Below are positions 21,095 to 29,508 of a stretch of 64,000 nt of DNA, piece by piece. Positions within the stretch are counted from its first letter, which is position 1. Each line of letters starts with the position of its first letter. The notes below the pieces were generated by a model. That model had not been told where the DNA came from. It saw nothing but the letters and a program-made list of their open reading frames with translations, and searched no databases. The stretch comes from Thermoflexus sp. (GTDB lineage: Bacteria > Chloroflexota > Anaerolineae > Aggregatilineales > Aggregatilineaceae). Where the stretch lies: assembly GCA_020724465.1 (NCBI GenBank), contig DYGX01000003.1, positions 151,473-215,472 on the forward strand, given 5' to 3'. Position numbers and translations under genes: made by a program.

Positions 21095-22663
21095 ATGCGC
21101 GCTCGATTTTCCCTGGTTTCTCTCGTCCTGCTCGCCGCGCTGGTCGCGGCGCTGGCGCTGGTCAGCCTGGCGTCGCCGGACGGCGCGCGGGCGGTCCAGC
21201 AGCCCACTCCGCCGCCCACCAACACCCCGCGTGTCGCCGCGCCGCCCACCAACACCCCGCGGGCGATGGAACCTGCGCAGCCGCCCGCGCCCAGCGCCAC
21301 GCCGCTCCCATCCGAGACGCCCACACCAACGGCGACCGAGCCAGCTTTCCTGCCCACGCCGACGCTCTACTACCCGCCGGACGTGCCCGTCCGCCAGCAG
21401 CCGGCGACCGCGATCCCCAGCCCGATGCCGCGCCTGCGCGCCTACGATCCGAGCGGCACGCCCTATGACCTGCTCAACGTTATGCTGATCGGCCACGATG
21501 GGAACGTGATCCCCAGCGACCCGAACTTCCATACGGACACGATGATCGTGGTGTCGATCAACCGCAACACCAACACCGTCAGCATGATCTCTCTGCCGCG
21601 CGATCTGTTCGTCTACATCCCCAACTGGGGTATGCAGCGGCTCAACCAGGCGTACTGGTACGGCCAGGCCATCGGGTGGGAAGACGGCGGCTGGGGGATG
21701 CTGCGCCAGGTTGTGCTCTACAACTTCGGGATCGAGCTGCACTATTACGCGATGGTCGATTTCGAGGGATTCGAGCAGATCATCGACACCATCGGCGGCG
21801 TGACGATCGCGGTCGACTGCCCGATTCAGGACATGCTGTGCACGGGCGAGCGGTGCCGCGACGGGATCCCCGGCAACGAGACGGACGAGGATTACGAGCT
21901 GTATACACTGCCGGTCGGCGTGTACGAGATGGACGGCGAGCAGGCGCTGTGGTACGCGCGCAGCCGCAAGAACACCATCGACTTTGACCGGGGCCGCCGC
22001 CAGCAGCAGCTTCTGCGCGCCATCTGGGCGCGCGCCGTCGATACCGGCCTCATCCCGCAGCTCCCCGACTTGTGGAGCCAGCTCACATCGGTCGTCGAAA
22101 CCAACATGCCGGTCAACGCCGTCTTGCCGCTGATTCCGCTGGCGCTGAGCATCGAGCCAAACGACATCGAAAACCACTTCTTCCGCAAGAACGTCGAGAC
22201 GGTCGCCTGGACCGACCCGGCCACCGGCGCCAACGTGCAGCTTCCGAACCCGGACGGGGGAATGCTGCGTATGATCGAGAACTTCCTCAGCCCGCCGACG
22301 CAAAACCGCCTGCGCCTGGAAAACGCGCGCATCGCCATTGAGAACGGGACAGACAACCCCGGCTGGGATCTGGTCGCTGCCGACCGGCTGATCTGGGAAG
22401 GGTTCGCGCCGGTTGCGATGGGCCAGGCCGGCGAAACGGGCATCGCCCGGACGGTGATCTACGACTACACCGGCAGCAGCAAGGGCAGCAGCCTGAGCGA
22501 GCTGGTGTCGCTGCTCAACATCCGGCCGGAGAACGTCATCATCGAGCCGGATCCAAACCGCACAGTCGATTTCCGCATTGTGCTCGGTGAGGACTATAAT
22601 TCATGTGTCGGACGCCAGTGGGTCGAACCCCGGCCCACCGGCGAGGAACTCGCCGGGTACTAG
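21095..22663 (+). CDS. LytR-CpsA-Psr (LCP) family protein
   Basis: The protein is 522 residues. A signal-anchor (about 5-27) and a Pro-rich linker precede the LCP domain (about 125-310). Key features are HTDTMIVVSINR, the SLPRDLFVYIP segment with the conserved Arg-Asp, and YARSRKNTIDFDRGRRQQQ near its end. A C-terminal LytR_C-like domain (about 400-500) follows. LCP enzymes transfer polyprenyl-linked glycopolymers to the cell wall or glycoproteins outside the membrane. It heads a run of three genes with a DUF456 protein and a lipoprotein. RBS: ggagtagagg. Confidence 0.9.
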   Translation: MRARFSLVSLVLLAALVAALALVSLASPDGARAVQQPTPPPTNTPRVAAPPTNTPRAMEPAQPPAPSATPLPSETPTPTATEPAFLPTPTLYYPPDVPVRQQPATAIPSPMPRLRAYDPSGTPYDLLNVMLIGHDGNVIPSDPNFHTDTMIVVSINRNTNTVSMISLPRDLFVYIPNWGMQRLNQAYWYGQAIGWEDGGWGMLRQVVLYNFGIELHYYAMVDFEGFEQIIDTIGGVTIAVDCPIQDMLCTGERCRDGIPGNETDEDYELYTLPVGVYEMDGEQALWYARSRKNTIDFDRGRRQQQLLRAIWARAVDTGLIPQLPDLWSQLTSVVETNMPVNAVLPLIPLALSIEPNDIENHFFRKNVETVAWTDPATGANVQLPNPDGGMLRMIENFLSPPTQNRLRLENARIAIENGTDNPGWDLVAADRLIWEGFAPVAMGQAGETGIARTVIYDYTGSSKGSSLSELVSLLNIRPENVIIEPDPNRTVDFRIVLGEDYNSCVGRQWVEPRPTGEELAGY

Positions 22664-22684
22664 CAGGCGGACGGCCAAGAGTCC

Positions 22685-23182
22685 ATGAGCGAATCGCTGT
22701 TGATCACGGCGGCGCTGGTGCTGATGGGCATCAGCGTCTTCGTCTCGGTCGTCCCCTTCGTGCCGGGGCCGCTGCTGGTCTGGGCGGTGGGTTTTGGCTT
22801 TGCGCTGCTAAACGACTTCGAGCGCCTCACCTACCTGGCCTTCGGCGTGATGACCGTCTTGATGCTGATCGGCTCTACCTCGGATTACTGGCTGCCGACG
22901 CTGGGCTTCAAGATCAAGGGCGGCTCGTGCCTGACCTCGCTTGGCAGCATTGCCGGGGGCATCGTGGGGACCTTCTTCATTCCCGTCCCGCTGTTCGGGA
23001 CCGTGATCGGGATGGTGCTTGGGGCGCTGGCGGTTGAGCTGATGCGCGCCGGTGATCTGCGCAGCGCGCTCGGTGCCGGACGCACGACCTTCGAGCTGTA
23101 CCTGATCGGCGTCGCGTTCGAGTTCACCACCAGCCTGATCATCGCCGCGGTCTTTGTGCTGAGCCTGTGGCAGACGGGGTAG
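22685..23182 (+). CDS. DUF456 family membrane protein
   Basis: The protein is 165 residues with about four transmembrane helices separated by Gly-rich loops. GSIAGGIVGTFF and FGTVIGMVLGALAVEL are the glycine-zipper-like repeats typical of DUF456. Function is unknown in the family. It lies 21 nt after the LCP gene and 2 nt before the next start, so it is very likely in the same operon. Confidence 0.8.
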   Translation: MSESLLITAALVLMGISVFVSVVPFVPGPLLVWAVGFGFALLNDFERLTYLAFGVMTVLMLIGSTSDYWLPTLGFKIKGGSCLTSLGSIAGGIVGTFFIPVPLFGTVIGMVLGALAVELMRAGDLRSALGAGRTTFELYLIGVAFEFTTSLIIAAVFVLSLWQTG

Positions 23183-23184
23183 AC

Positions 23185-23727
23185 ATGACGCGGATGCTGA
23201 GGTTCGTCGGGCTGGTCGTTGGGCTGGCGATCGGGTTGTGGGGATGCGGCGCCAACGAAGCGCCGGGTCTGCCGCCCAACATCGTCATCACCCCGCCCTC
23301 CGTTCCGCTGGGGACGGTCGTTTCCGGGTGCCGCGCCGCCGAGCTGGAAGCCTGGTACGAAATCGCCAGCACGGTCACGCGTAGCTTCTCCGCCGAAAGC
23401 CTGGCCGCGCTCAACCGGCCACGTGAGGACCTGTCGGATTCGCTCGGTCGCCAGAGCGATCTGCTGGCGCGCATGCTGCAAGAGCCGGCGCCCGAGTGCG
23501 CGCAGGACGCCCAGGCGGCTATCATCCGGCCGCTGCAGGCGATCCTCGACGCCTTTAGCGCCTACTACGGCCAGCAGATCACACACGACGAACTGCGCGC
23601 GCGCGTCGAGGCGCAGCACGCCACGCTGAACACCGAGGTCAGCGCGCACCTCGGTGATCTCGCCGCCGGCCTGGATCTGCTGTTCGAGCTTGAAACGTCC
23701 GGCCCCACCGCGCCGCCGGGCGAGTAG
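23185..23727 (+). CDS. Hypothetical lipoprotein
   Basis: The protein is 180 residues. An N-terminal signal with lipobox GLWGC (Cys21) is followed by a mainly helical region rich in Ala, Leu and Glu with two further Cys. I recognise no family. The ATG at 23185 is used because it starts the signal peptide properly; an upstream in-frame start would overlap the DUF456 gene. It is the last gene of the LCP operon. Confidence 0.65.
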   Translation: MTRMLRFVGLVVGLAIGLWGCGANEAPGLPPNIVITPPSVPLGTVVSGCRAAELEAWYEIASTVTRSFSAESLAALNRPREDLSDSLGRQSDLLARMLQEPAPECAQDAQAAIIRPLQAILDAFSAYYGQQITHDELRARVEAQHATLNTEVSAHLGDLAAGLDLLFELETSGPTAPPGE

Positions 23728-23742
23728 CCCGCCCGGAGATTA

Positions 23743-23772
23743 TTGCTGGCGAAAACCAGCATCCGGTATAAT
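23743..23772 (+). promoter_or_regulatory. Promoter of yebC-ruvC-ruvA
   Basis: TTGCTG (23743-23748), 18 nt, perfect TATAAT (23767-23772). A small inverted repeat (gctgg / ccagc, 23745-23760) overlaps the -35 box and could be a weak terminator or an operator. Confidence 0.6.
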
Positions 23773-23881
23773 TGGGGCGTTCAGCCGGCTGTCCCTGATA
23801 CCAGGATCGGCAGCCCGCCCAGGTCGAAATTTTCACCCTTATGCCACCCAGAATGTGTGCAAATGATGGAGATCATGAGGA

Positions 23882-24637
23882 ATGTCTGGTCACAGTAAGT
23901 GGTCAACGATCAAGCGCAAGAAAGGCGCTGAGGACGCCAAGCGCGGTAAGATCTTTACCCGCTTGGCCCGCGAGATTACGATGGCTGCCCGCGAGGGCGG
24001 ACCCGACCCCGAGGCCAACGCCCGTCTGCGTCTGGCGATCGACAAAGCCAAAGACAACAACATGCCCAAGGAAAATATCGAGCGCGCTATCCAGCGCGGC
24101 GCGGGCATCGGCGATGACGCCGCTCAGATGGAAGAGATCGTCTACGAGGGCTATGGGCCGCACGGTGTCGCCCTGGTGTTGGAAGTTGTCACCGACAACA
24201 GAAACCGCACCCTGGCGGACATCAAATACGTTTTCAACCGGTCGGGTGGTAACCTGGCAACCAGCGGCGCCGTGACCTGGCAGTTCGACCAGAAGGGTTA
24301 TATCGAGATCGAGCGCGCCGGTGCGGACTTCGAAGAAGTCTTCATGATGGCTGCCGAGGCCGGTGCCGACGACGTGCAGGAAGAAGACGACCGGCTGGTG
24401 ATTTACACCCCGCGCGAAAGCCTGGGCAACGTCGCCCGCACCCTGCGCGAAGCCGGCTACAAGATCCGCGAAGCCGAGCTGATCTGGATGCCCAAGAACG
24501 AGGTCGAGCTGGAGACCAGCCAGGCCATGCAGGTTATGTCGATGATCGAGAAGCTCGAAGACCTCGACGACGTGCAGAGCGTGGCCTCGAATCTGCGCCT
24601 GACCGACGAAATCGCCGCCGCGTTCGAAGCGGCCTAG
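23882..24637 (+). CDS. yebC: YebC/PmpR family protein (TACO1-like)
   Basis: The protein is 251 residues, standard for YebC. It begins with the diagnostic MSGHSKWSTIKRKK and has NMPKENIERAIQRG and YEGYGPHGVA. Members are described as transcription regulators and, more recently, as factors that relieve ribosome stalling; either role is possible here. The order yebC-ruvC-ruvA is widely conserved. Confidence 0.95.
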   Translation: MSGHSKWSTIKRKKGAEDAKRGKIFTRLAREITMAAREGGPDPEANARLRLAIDKAKDNNMPKENIERAIQRGAGIGDDAAQMEEIVYEGYGPHGVALVLEVVTDNRNRTLADIKYVFNRSGGNLATSGAVTWQFDQKGYIEIERAGADFEEVFMMAAEAGADDVQEEDDRLVIYTPRESLGNVARTLREAGYKIREAELIWMPKNEVELETSQAMQVMSMIEKLEDLDDVQSVASNLRLTDEIAAAFEAA

Positions 24638-24710
24638 TGCCCAAATCCCCGGCCGCCCGCCAACCGCCCTGTCTGCGGTGCGCGTTGCGTGCCCCGGTAA
24701 GGAAACGAGC

Positions 24711-25205
24711 ATGCTGGTTCTCGGTATCGACCCCGGCACCGCGACCACCGGCTACGGCCTGGTTCGCGAGCATCCCGACGGGCGGCTGGAAGCGGTCGCC
24801 TACGGGGTGATCGAAACCAAGCCGCGCCAGCCAATGCCGCAGCGTCTGCAGCAGATCCACGCTGAAATCACCGCGCTGATCGAGCAGCACGCGCCGGATG
24901 CTGCGGCCATCGAGGCGCTGTTTTTCGGCAAGAATGTGACAACGGCGATCACGGTGGCGCAGGGCCGCGGCGTGATCCTGCTGGCCCTGGCGGAAGCTGG
25001 CCTGCCGATCCACGAGTACAAGCCATCCGAGATCAAGCAGGCCATCGCCGGCTATGGCAACGCCGACAAGGGGCAGGTGCAGGAGATGATCCGCCAACTG
25101 CTGGGGCTGGACGAGGTTCCCCGTCCGGACGATGCCGCCGACGGATTGGGCGTGGCGATCACCGATCTCAACAGCAGTCGCTACGAGCGCATGGCGTCTG
25201 GCTGA
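24711..25205 (+). CDS. ruvC: Crossover junction endodeoxyribonuclease RuvC
   Basis: The protein is 164 residues. Catalytic acidic residues are visible as Asp7 (GIDPGTATTGYG), Glu68 (AAIEALFF) and the Asp141/Asp144 cluster (PDDAADGLG). It resolves Holliday junctions as a dimer with RuvAB. The ATG at 24711 is chosen because it starts the first beta strand and has AAGGA upstream. ruvB is not in this window. Confidence 0.95.
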   Translation: MLVLGIDPGTATTGYGLVREHPDGRLEAVAYGVIETKPRQPMPQRLQQIHAEITALIEQHAPDAAAIEALFFGKNVTTAITVAQGRGVILLALAEAGLPIHEYKPSEIKQAIAGYGNADKGQVQEMIRQLLGLDEVPRPDDAADGLGVAITDLNSSRYERMASG

Positions 25206-25224
25206 CGCGGGGAGAGTGCCCGTC

Positions 25225-25800
25225 ATGATCGACATGCTGACCGGTCAGGTGGTGGCCCTGCGCGAGGGCTACGTGGTGATGCTGGTTGGCGGCGTGGGGC
25301 TGCGGGTGTACGTTCCGGCGTCCGTGTTGAATGCGGTCGGGGGCCGCGGCCACCTGCTGACGCTGTACACCCACCTGGTCGTGCGCGAGGATGCTTTCGC
25401 GCTCTACGGCTTTGCCGAGCAAGACGAGCGCGCCCTGTTCGAGACGCTGCTCACTATCCCCGGCGTCGGGCCGCGCCTGGCGTTGTCGATCATCAGCACC
25501 CTGACCATCAGCCAGCTCAGCCAGGCCGTCGCCAGCCAGCAGCCCGAGCTGCTCACCCGCGTGCCGGGCATCGGCAAAAAGCTGGCGCAAAAGCTGCTCT
25601 TCGAGCTGAAAGACAAGCTGGCTGTGGACGCGGCGACCGGTCTGTCGACCGTCAGCGAAATTGACACCGACGTCATCGCCGCCCTGACCGCGCTCGGCTA
25701 CAGCGTCGTCGAGGCCCAGGCTGCGTTGCAGTCTATCCCGCGCGACGCCCCGCCCGACATCGAGGAGCGCGTCCGGCTGGCGCTCGACTATTTCGCCTGA
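25225..25800 (+). CDS. ruvA: Holliday junction branch migration protein RuvA
   Basis: The protein is 191 residues. N-terminal OB-fold (MIDMLTGQVVAL), two helix-hairpin-helix motifs (TIPGVGPRLAL, RVPGIGKKLAQKL) and the C-terminal RuvB-binding helices (ALTALGYSVVEAQAAL) are all present. It binds four-way junctions and loads RuvB. It lies 19 nt downstream of ruvC. Confidence 0.95.
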   Translation: MIDMLTGQVVALREGYVVMLVGGVGLRVYVPASVLNAVGGRGHLLTLYTHLVVREDAFALYGFAEQDERALFETLLTIPGVGPRLALSIISTLTISQLSQAVASQQPELLTRVPGIGKKLAQKLLFELKDKLAVDAATGLSTVSEIDTDVIAALTALGYSVVEAQAALQSIPRDAPPDIEERVRLALDYFA

Positions 25801-25825
25801 CCGCTTTTTTCACGGAGAAACAAAC

Positions 25826-26557
25826 GTGACCGACCAGACTCCCCGCCAGGCGCTGCTGGGCCGCCGCGTCGACGTGCTTGACAAGGGCTGGATCGAGCTT
25901 CAGGACCTGATGGGTGACGACCGTGCCATCGTCAACGCGGCGCGCGTGTCGTTCCTGGGCGAAAGCAAGGGAGACGAGCGCGATAAGAAGCTGTTGTTCT
26001 ACCTGCTGAAGCATCGCCATACCTCGCCTTTCGAGCAGGTCGAGTTCAAGTTTCGCGTGCGCGCGCCGCTGGTGACCTGGTGGCAATGGGTCCGCCACCG
26101 CACGTGGAGCATGAACGCGCAGTCTGGTCGCTATACGCCGTTCGAAGAAAATGACTTCTACGTGCCGGAGAGGTGGCGGCTGCAGGCCGCCGACAACAAA
26201 CAGGCCAGCCTGGGCGAGCTAACCGGCCCAGACGCCGACGCCCTGACCGACAGGCTGATGGCGCACTACCACCAGGGCTTCGCCCTCTACCGCGAGGCGC
26301 TGGATGCGGGCGTCGCGCGCGAGATGGCACGGCTGTTCTTGCCCGGCTTCGCAGTCTATTACACCTGGGTAGTCAAGGTGGACGCGCACAACCTGATGCA
26401 CTTCCTGCGGCTGCGCATGGCACCGGACGCCCAGTACGAGATCCGCGTCTACGCCTGGGCGATCTACGACCACTTCTTCAAACCCGCCCTGCCCTGGACC
26501 GCCGAAGCCTTCGAGCGTTACATTCTGCCGGACCTCGGCCCCATTCAGCGCGACTGA
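25826..26557 (+). CDS. thyX: FAD-dependent thymidylate synthase
   Basis: The protein is 243 residues with the ThyX signature RHRTWSMNAQSGRY (RHRx7S type) and the flavin/dUMP-binding LRMAPDAQYEIR region. ThyX makes dTMP from dUMP with methylenetetrahydrofolate and NADPH, replacing ThyA. The GTG start is preceded by acggagaaac. It follows ruvA by 25 nt. Confidence 0.95.
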   Translation: MTDQTPRQALLGRRVDVLDKGWIELQDLMGDDRAIVNAARVSFLGESKGDERDKKLLFYLLKHRHTSPFEQVEFKFRVRAPLVTWWQWVRHRTWSMNAQSGRYTPFEENDFYVPERWRLQAADNKQASLGELTGPDADALTDRLMAHYHQGFALYREALDAGVAREMARLFLPGFAVYYTWVVKVDAHNLMHFLRLRMAPDAQYEIRVYAWAIYDHFFKPALPWTAEAFERYILPDLGPIQRD

Positions 26558-26582
26558 GCGGCCCCTTTTCCGGACACGAACA

Positions 26583-26610
26583 CGGGCGGCTCGATAGTGC
26601 GAGCCGCCCG
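26583..26610. terminator. Bidirectional hairpin terminator
   Basis: A perfect 11-bp stem (cgggcggctcg / cgagccgcccg) with a 6-nt loop lies between the convergent thyX and lipoprotein genes. Long T tracts are absent. Confidence 0.65.
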
Positions 26611-26633
26611 CTGCATTTGACGCGCCGCATCTG

Positions 26634-27227
26634 CTAGGACGGCGGGACCCGTACCACGATCTCGTCCGAAAGGGAGTAGCAGATCGGCGTCCCATTCTCG
26701 GCCAGCGGCGTGACTTCCCAGCCATAGGCGCCCACCGTCTCAAACTGGTCGCCCCCAAAGGTGAACTCGTTGGTCGAGATCACCTGGCTGACGAGTAGTC
26801 CCCCACCCGGATGCCGCAGTTCCACGCGATACAGCGGCACATCCGGCAGCGGTGTCCAGATCAGCGAGACGGGGTGCCCGGTGTACGAGACGCCCGGCGC
26901 CGAGAGCGTCGTCAGCTCGAAGCACCAGTCTGGCAGCGGCGTCCAGGTGGGCGCGGCGGGGAACGGCGACGCCGTCGATCGCGGTGTGAACATGGCCTGC
27001 GGGGATGGGCGCGGTGTCCAGGTGGGCGGCAGGGCCTGTCCCGCCCCGGCGGCAGTAGCCTCTGGGCTGGGGGTCCAGGTGGGCGGCAGCGTCTGACCGC
27101 CGGACGGGGTCACCGTCGGGGTCGCGCCCGCTTCGTCCTGAGACGGCGAATCGGCCGCATCATCGCCGCCGCAGGCCGCCAGCGCAAGCGCCAGCAAGAG
27201 CACCAGCATCACTCCGGGTGCGCGCAT
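26634..27227 (-). CDS. Lipoprotein with Thr/Pro repeats
   Basis: The protein is 197 residues. The lipobox is ALAAC (Cys19). Three PPTWTP/APTWTP-type repeats form a linker, followed by a fibronectin-like beta domain with two Cys. GAGGG precedes the ATG. It is the last gene of a minus-strand group after the globin and a membrane protein. Function is unknown. Confidence 0.7.
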   Translation of the reverse strand: MRAPGVMLVLLLALALAACGGDDAADSPSQDEAGATPTVTPSGGQTLPPTWTPSPEATAAGAGQALPPTWTPRPSPQAMFTPRSTASPFPAAPTWTPLPDWCFELTTLSAPGVSYTGHPVSLIWTPLPDVPLYRVELRHPGGGLLVSQVISTNEFTFGGDQFETVGAYGWEVTPLAENGTPICYSLSDEIVVRVPPS

Positions 27228-27243
27228 CGGCCAAACCCTCGCC

Positions 27244-27621
27244 CTACATCAGATATCCGAACGCCAGTCCAAAGACGGCCACCATGATCAGCACGACCAT
27301 CCCGCCCAGGCCCACCGCCAGAAACCACACCGCGGGTCGCCCCGCCCGCCAGGGATGGTCTGGGGCGTCGTCGAAGCCCACCAGCGCCCACCACCCGATG
27401 GCATAGGCCACCAGCCCCACCACGACCGCCACAAAGGTCGAGGTCATGCTGCCGAACTCGTTGATGATGACGCGGTCGACAACCACCCAGGCCAGAATCG
27501 CCAGTTCCAGCGTGATGAGCAGGCTCAACATAATCCGCCACAGGCGCGGGGTGCCGGTCAGCCGGGCGGCCCACCGCTCGAACGGAGCTGCTGCGGACGA
27601 GGAACTATCGGGGTCACCCAT
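27244..27621 (-). CDS. Small three-helix membrane protein
   Basis: The protein is 125 residues with three transmembrane helices (about 32-53, 64-84, 98-122) separated by a short DDAPDHPW loop. The ATG at 27621 is chosen over an upstream GTG because GGAGG sits at proper distance. No family is recognised. It lies 16 nt after the globin gene and 16 nt before the lipoprotein gene. Confidence 0.65.
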   Translation of the reverse strand: MGDPDSSSSAAAPFERWAARLTGTPRLWRIMLSLLITLELAILAWVVVDRVIINEFGSMTSTFVAVVVGLVAYAIGWWALVGFDDAPDHPWRAGRPAVWFLAVGLGGMVVLIMVAVFGLAFGYLM

Positions 27622-27637
27622 CGCGCTTGCCTCCACA

Positions 27638-28027
27638 TCATTCCGGAAAGTAGCTGTTGATCAACCCCGTGGCGGTCCGCTCAAAGTACTGGCGCATGGC
27701 GCTGTGGGCCGGCTCGGGGATGGCGCACTCGTCCAGGGCGGCCAGCATGTGCCGCACCCAGACGTCGCGTGCAGTCTGGTTAATCCTAAATGGAGAATGG
27801 CGCAGGCGCAAGCGAGGGTGGCCGCGCTCGTCCGAGTAGGTCGTCGGGCCGCCGAAGAACTGGATCAGGAACAGCCGCAGCCGTCGCTCGGCCGGGGCCA
27901 GGTCGGCTTCCGGGTACATCGGGCGCAGGATGGGATCAGCCGCCACGCGGCGGTAGAACGCGGCCACCACGCGCCCGATGCCTTCCGCGCCGATCTGCTC
28001 GTAGACGGTTGGGGACGATGCTGCCAT
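27638..28027 (-). CDS. Truncated hemoglobin, group II
   Basis: The protein is 129 residues. The group II signature LRLRHSPFRI contains the proximal His, and the N-terminal YEQIGAEGIGRVVAAFY and C-terminal ARDVWVRHM are conserved. It binds heme and handles O2, NO or related ligands. The ATG at 28027 is chosen because the TATAAT box lies only 40 nt upstream, within the longer open frame. It is the first gene of a three-gene operon with two membrane-associated proteins. Confidence 0.9.
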   Translation of the reverse strand: MAASSPTVYEQIGAEGIGRVVAAFYRRVAADPILRPMYPEADLAPAERRLRLFLIQFFGGPTTYSDERGHPRLRLRHSPFRINQTARDVWVRHMLAALDECAIPEPAHSAMRQYFERTATGLINSYFPE

Positions 28028-28066
28028 GTCGCTGAGTGTGTCCTCCCTTGCCGAAACGCAGCCGGT

Positions 28067-28072
28067 ATTATA
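28067..28072 (-). promoter_or_regulatory. -10 box of the globin operon
   Basis: On the minus strand the bases read TATAAT, giving a leader of about 33 nt to the ATG at 28027. Confidence 0.6.
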
Positions 28073-28128
28073 CCATCCCCCTGCTGGCGCCGCGCCGGAT
28101 GGAGCGCGGGCCGTGGAAAGGCGTTGGA

Positions 28129-29037
28129 ATGGCATCACTCGACCGGGTCACGATCTACACCGACGGCGGCGCGTCGCCTAACCCTGGCCCCGGCGGCTGG
28201 GCCGCGCTGCTGATCGCCGAAAGCGGCGCGCAGCGCGAGCTTTCCGGCGCGGAGCCGCACACCACCAACAACCGCATGGAACTGACCGCCGCGGTCGAGG
28301 CCCTGCGCGCGCTCAAACGCCCTTGCGACGTGACGCTCTACACGGACTCGGAATATCTGCGCCGGGGGATCACCGAGTGGCTGGCGGACTGGCAGGCGAA
28401 CGGCTGGCAGCGCGCCCGCGGCCACGAGCTGTCCAATCAGGACTTATGGCAGGCGCTCGCCGCCGAGACGCGCCGCCACCGGATCACCTGGCGCTGGATC
28501 AAGGGACACGCCGGGGATCCGCACAACGAGCGCGTTGACCGGTTGGCAGCCGCCGCCCGCGCCCAGCTTGCGCCGTCCGAGGCGCCGGTGCAACCCGCCG
28601 CCGCCGCCACGCAGATCGCACTGCGCGTGTCGGCGCTGCCGGGCGGCCAGGGCGGATGGGCAGCGCGCCTATCCGCGCCCGGCGCGGACGCACCCCGCGT
28701 GCTCACCGGGCGGGCCGACGCGGCGACCAGCAATCAGCTTGAGCTGCTCGCGGCGCTCGGCGCGCTGCGCGAATGTCCTCCAGGGGCCGCCGTCCACGTG
28801 TACTGCCCGTCCGATTATCTCTACCAGGGCATCACACGCTGGATCGCCGGCTGGAAGGCGCGGGGCTGGACAACCAGGACGGGCGGCCCGGTGCAGCATG
28901 CGGATCTCTGGCGCGCGCTGGAAGCAGAATCCAGACGCCGCGAGGTACATTGGGCGCCCGCCCGCGAAACGCCCGTGGACCTGGCCGAGGGCCTCGACCG
29001 GCTGGCGGCGCAGGCAGCGCGCGGCGAGCAGGGCTAG
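28129..29037 (+). CDS. Tandem RNase H protein (active plus degenerate domain)
   Basis: The protein is 302 residues from the ATG at 28129. The N-terminal half (about 5-145) is a full RNase HI with all acidic residues: YTDGGASPNPG, TTNNRMELTA, YTDSEYLRRG and GHAGDPHNERVD. The C-terminal half (about 163-298) is a second RNase H fold that aligns along its length (QGITRWIAGWKARGW against RGITEWLADWQANGW). It has lost the first Asp motif, reads YCPSDY instead of YTDSEY, and ends in PVDLAEGLDRLA. It removes RNA from RNA:DNA hybrids through the first domain; the second may bind nucleic acid. It ends in a CTAG shared with the opposing gene. Confidence 0.85.
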   Translation: MASLDRVTIYTDGGASPNPGPGGWAALLIAESGAQRELSGAEPHTTNNRMELTAAVEALRALKRPCDVTLYTDSEYLRRGITEWLADWQANGWQRARGHELSNQDLWQALAAETRRHRITWRWIKGHAGDPHNERVDRLAAAARAQLAPSEAPVQPAAAATQIALRVSALPGGQGGWAARLSAPGADAPRVLTGRADAATSNQLELLAALGALRECPPGAAVHVYCPSDYLYQGITRWIAGWKARGWTTRTGGPVQHADLWRALEAESRRREVHWAPARETPVDLAEGLDRLAAQAARGEQG

Positions 29038-29381
29038 CGGCGGCGCTTGCGGCGCTCGGGCAGGGGCAGCGTCTGCGCGTAGGCGGCGCTCCGCTCAACC
29101 CAGGGGCGCAGCGCTGCCGGATCGGTCAGCGCTTCCGGCACCACTACATACTGCCCGCTGATCGACCACGGATGCGCGCCCGGCAGCGCCAGCAGCGCCT
29201 CGCGATCGGCCGGGGCCAGCTTGAGCGCCAGCCCTTCGCTGCCGATCACCGCGAAGAAACGCCCGCGCGAATAAACCCCGTACGCGCCAAACATCGGGCG
29301 AAATTCGAACTCAGCACCGGGCAGATCGTCGCCAATCCGCGCTATCAACCCCCGCAGCCGTCCGTGTCGCTCGCTCGTCAT
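29034..29381 (-). CDS. TfoX N-terminal domain protein
   Basis: The protein is 115 residues, a stand-alone TfoX-N domain (FEFRPMFGAYGVYSRGRFFAVI, then a YVVVPEAL segment) with a basic tail (RRKRRR). Full-length TfoX regulates competence in gamma-proteobacteria; isolated N domains are uncharacterised. The ATG at 29381 is used in preference to a GTG six codons upstream. Confidence 0.8.
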   Translation of the reverse strand: MTSERHGRLRGLIARIGDDLPGAEFEFRPMFGAYGVYSRGRFFAVIGSEGLALKLAPADREALLALPGAHPWSISGQYVVVPEALTDPAALRPWVERSAAYAQTLPLPERRKRRR

Positions 29382-29492
29382 GGGTCCGCCCTTTCGCACA
29401 TATGTTCTGCCATGACCGAGTATACCGCAAGCGGCCTGCGCCTGCCAGAACTATCGCCGCCGCAATCCGGCCTCATCAGCGCACGCGCGTTG

Positions 29493-29501
29493 TGGTAGAA
29501 T
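29493..29501 (+). promoter_or_regulatory. Extended -10 of the CDF gene (leaderless)
   Basis: TGG followed by TAGAAT (29496-29501) ends 7 nt before the ATG at 29509. The predicted transcript begins at or one base before the start codon. Confidence 0.55.
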
Positions 29502-29508
29502 TGGCGCT

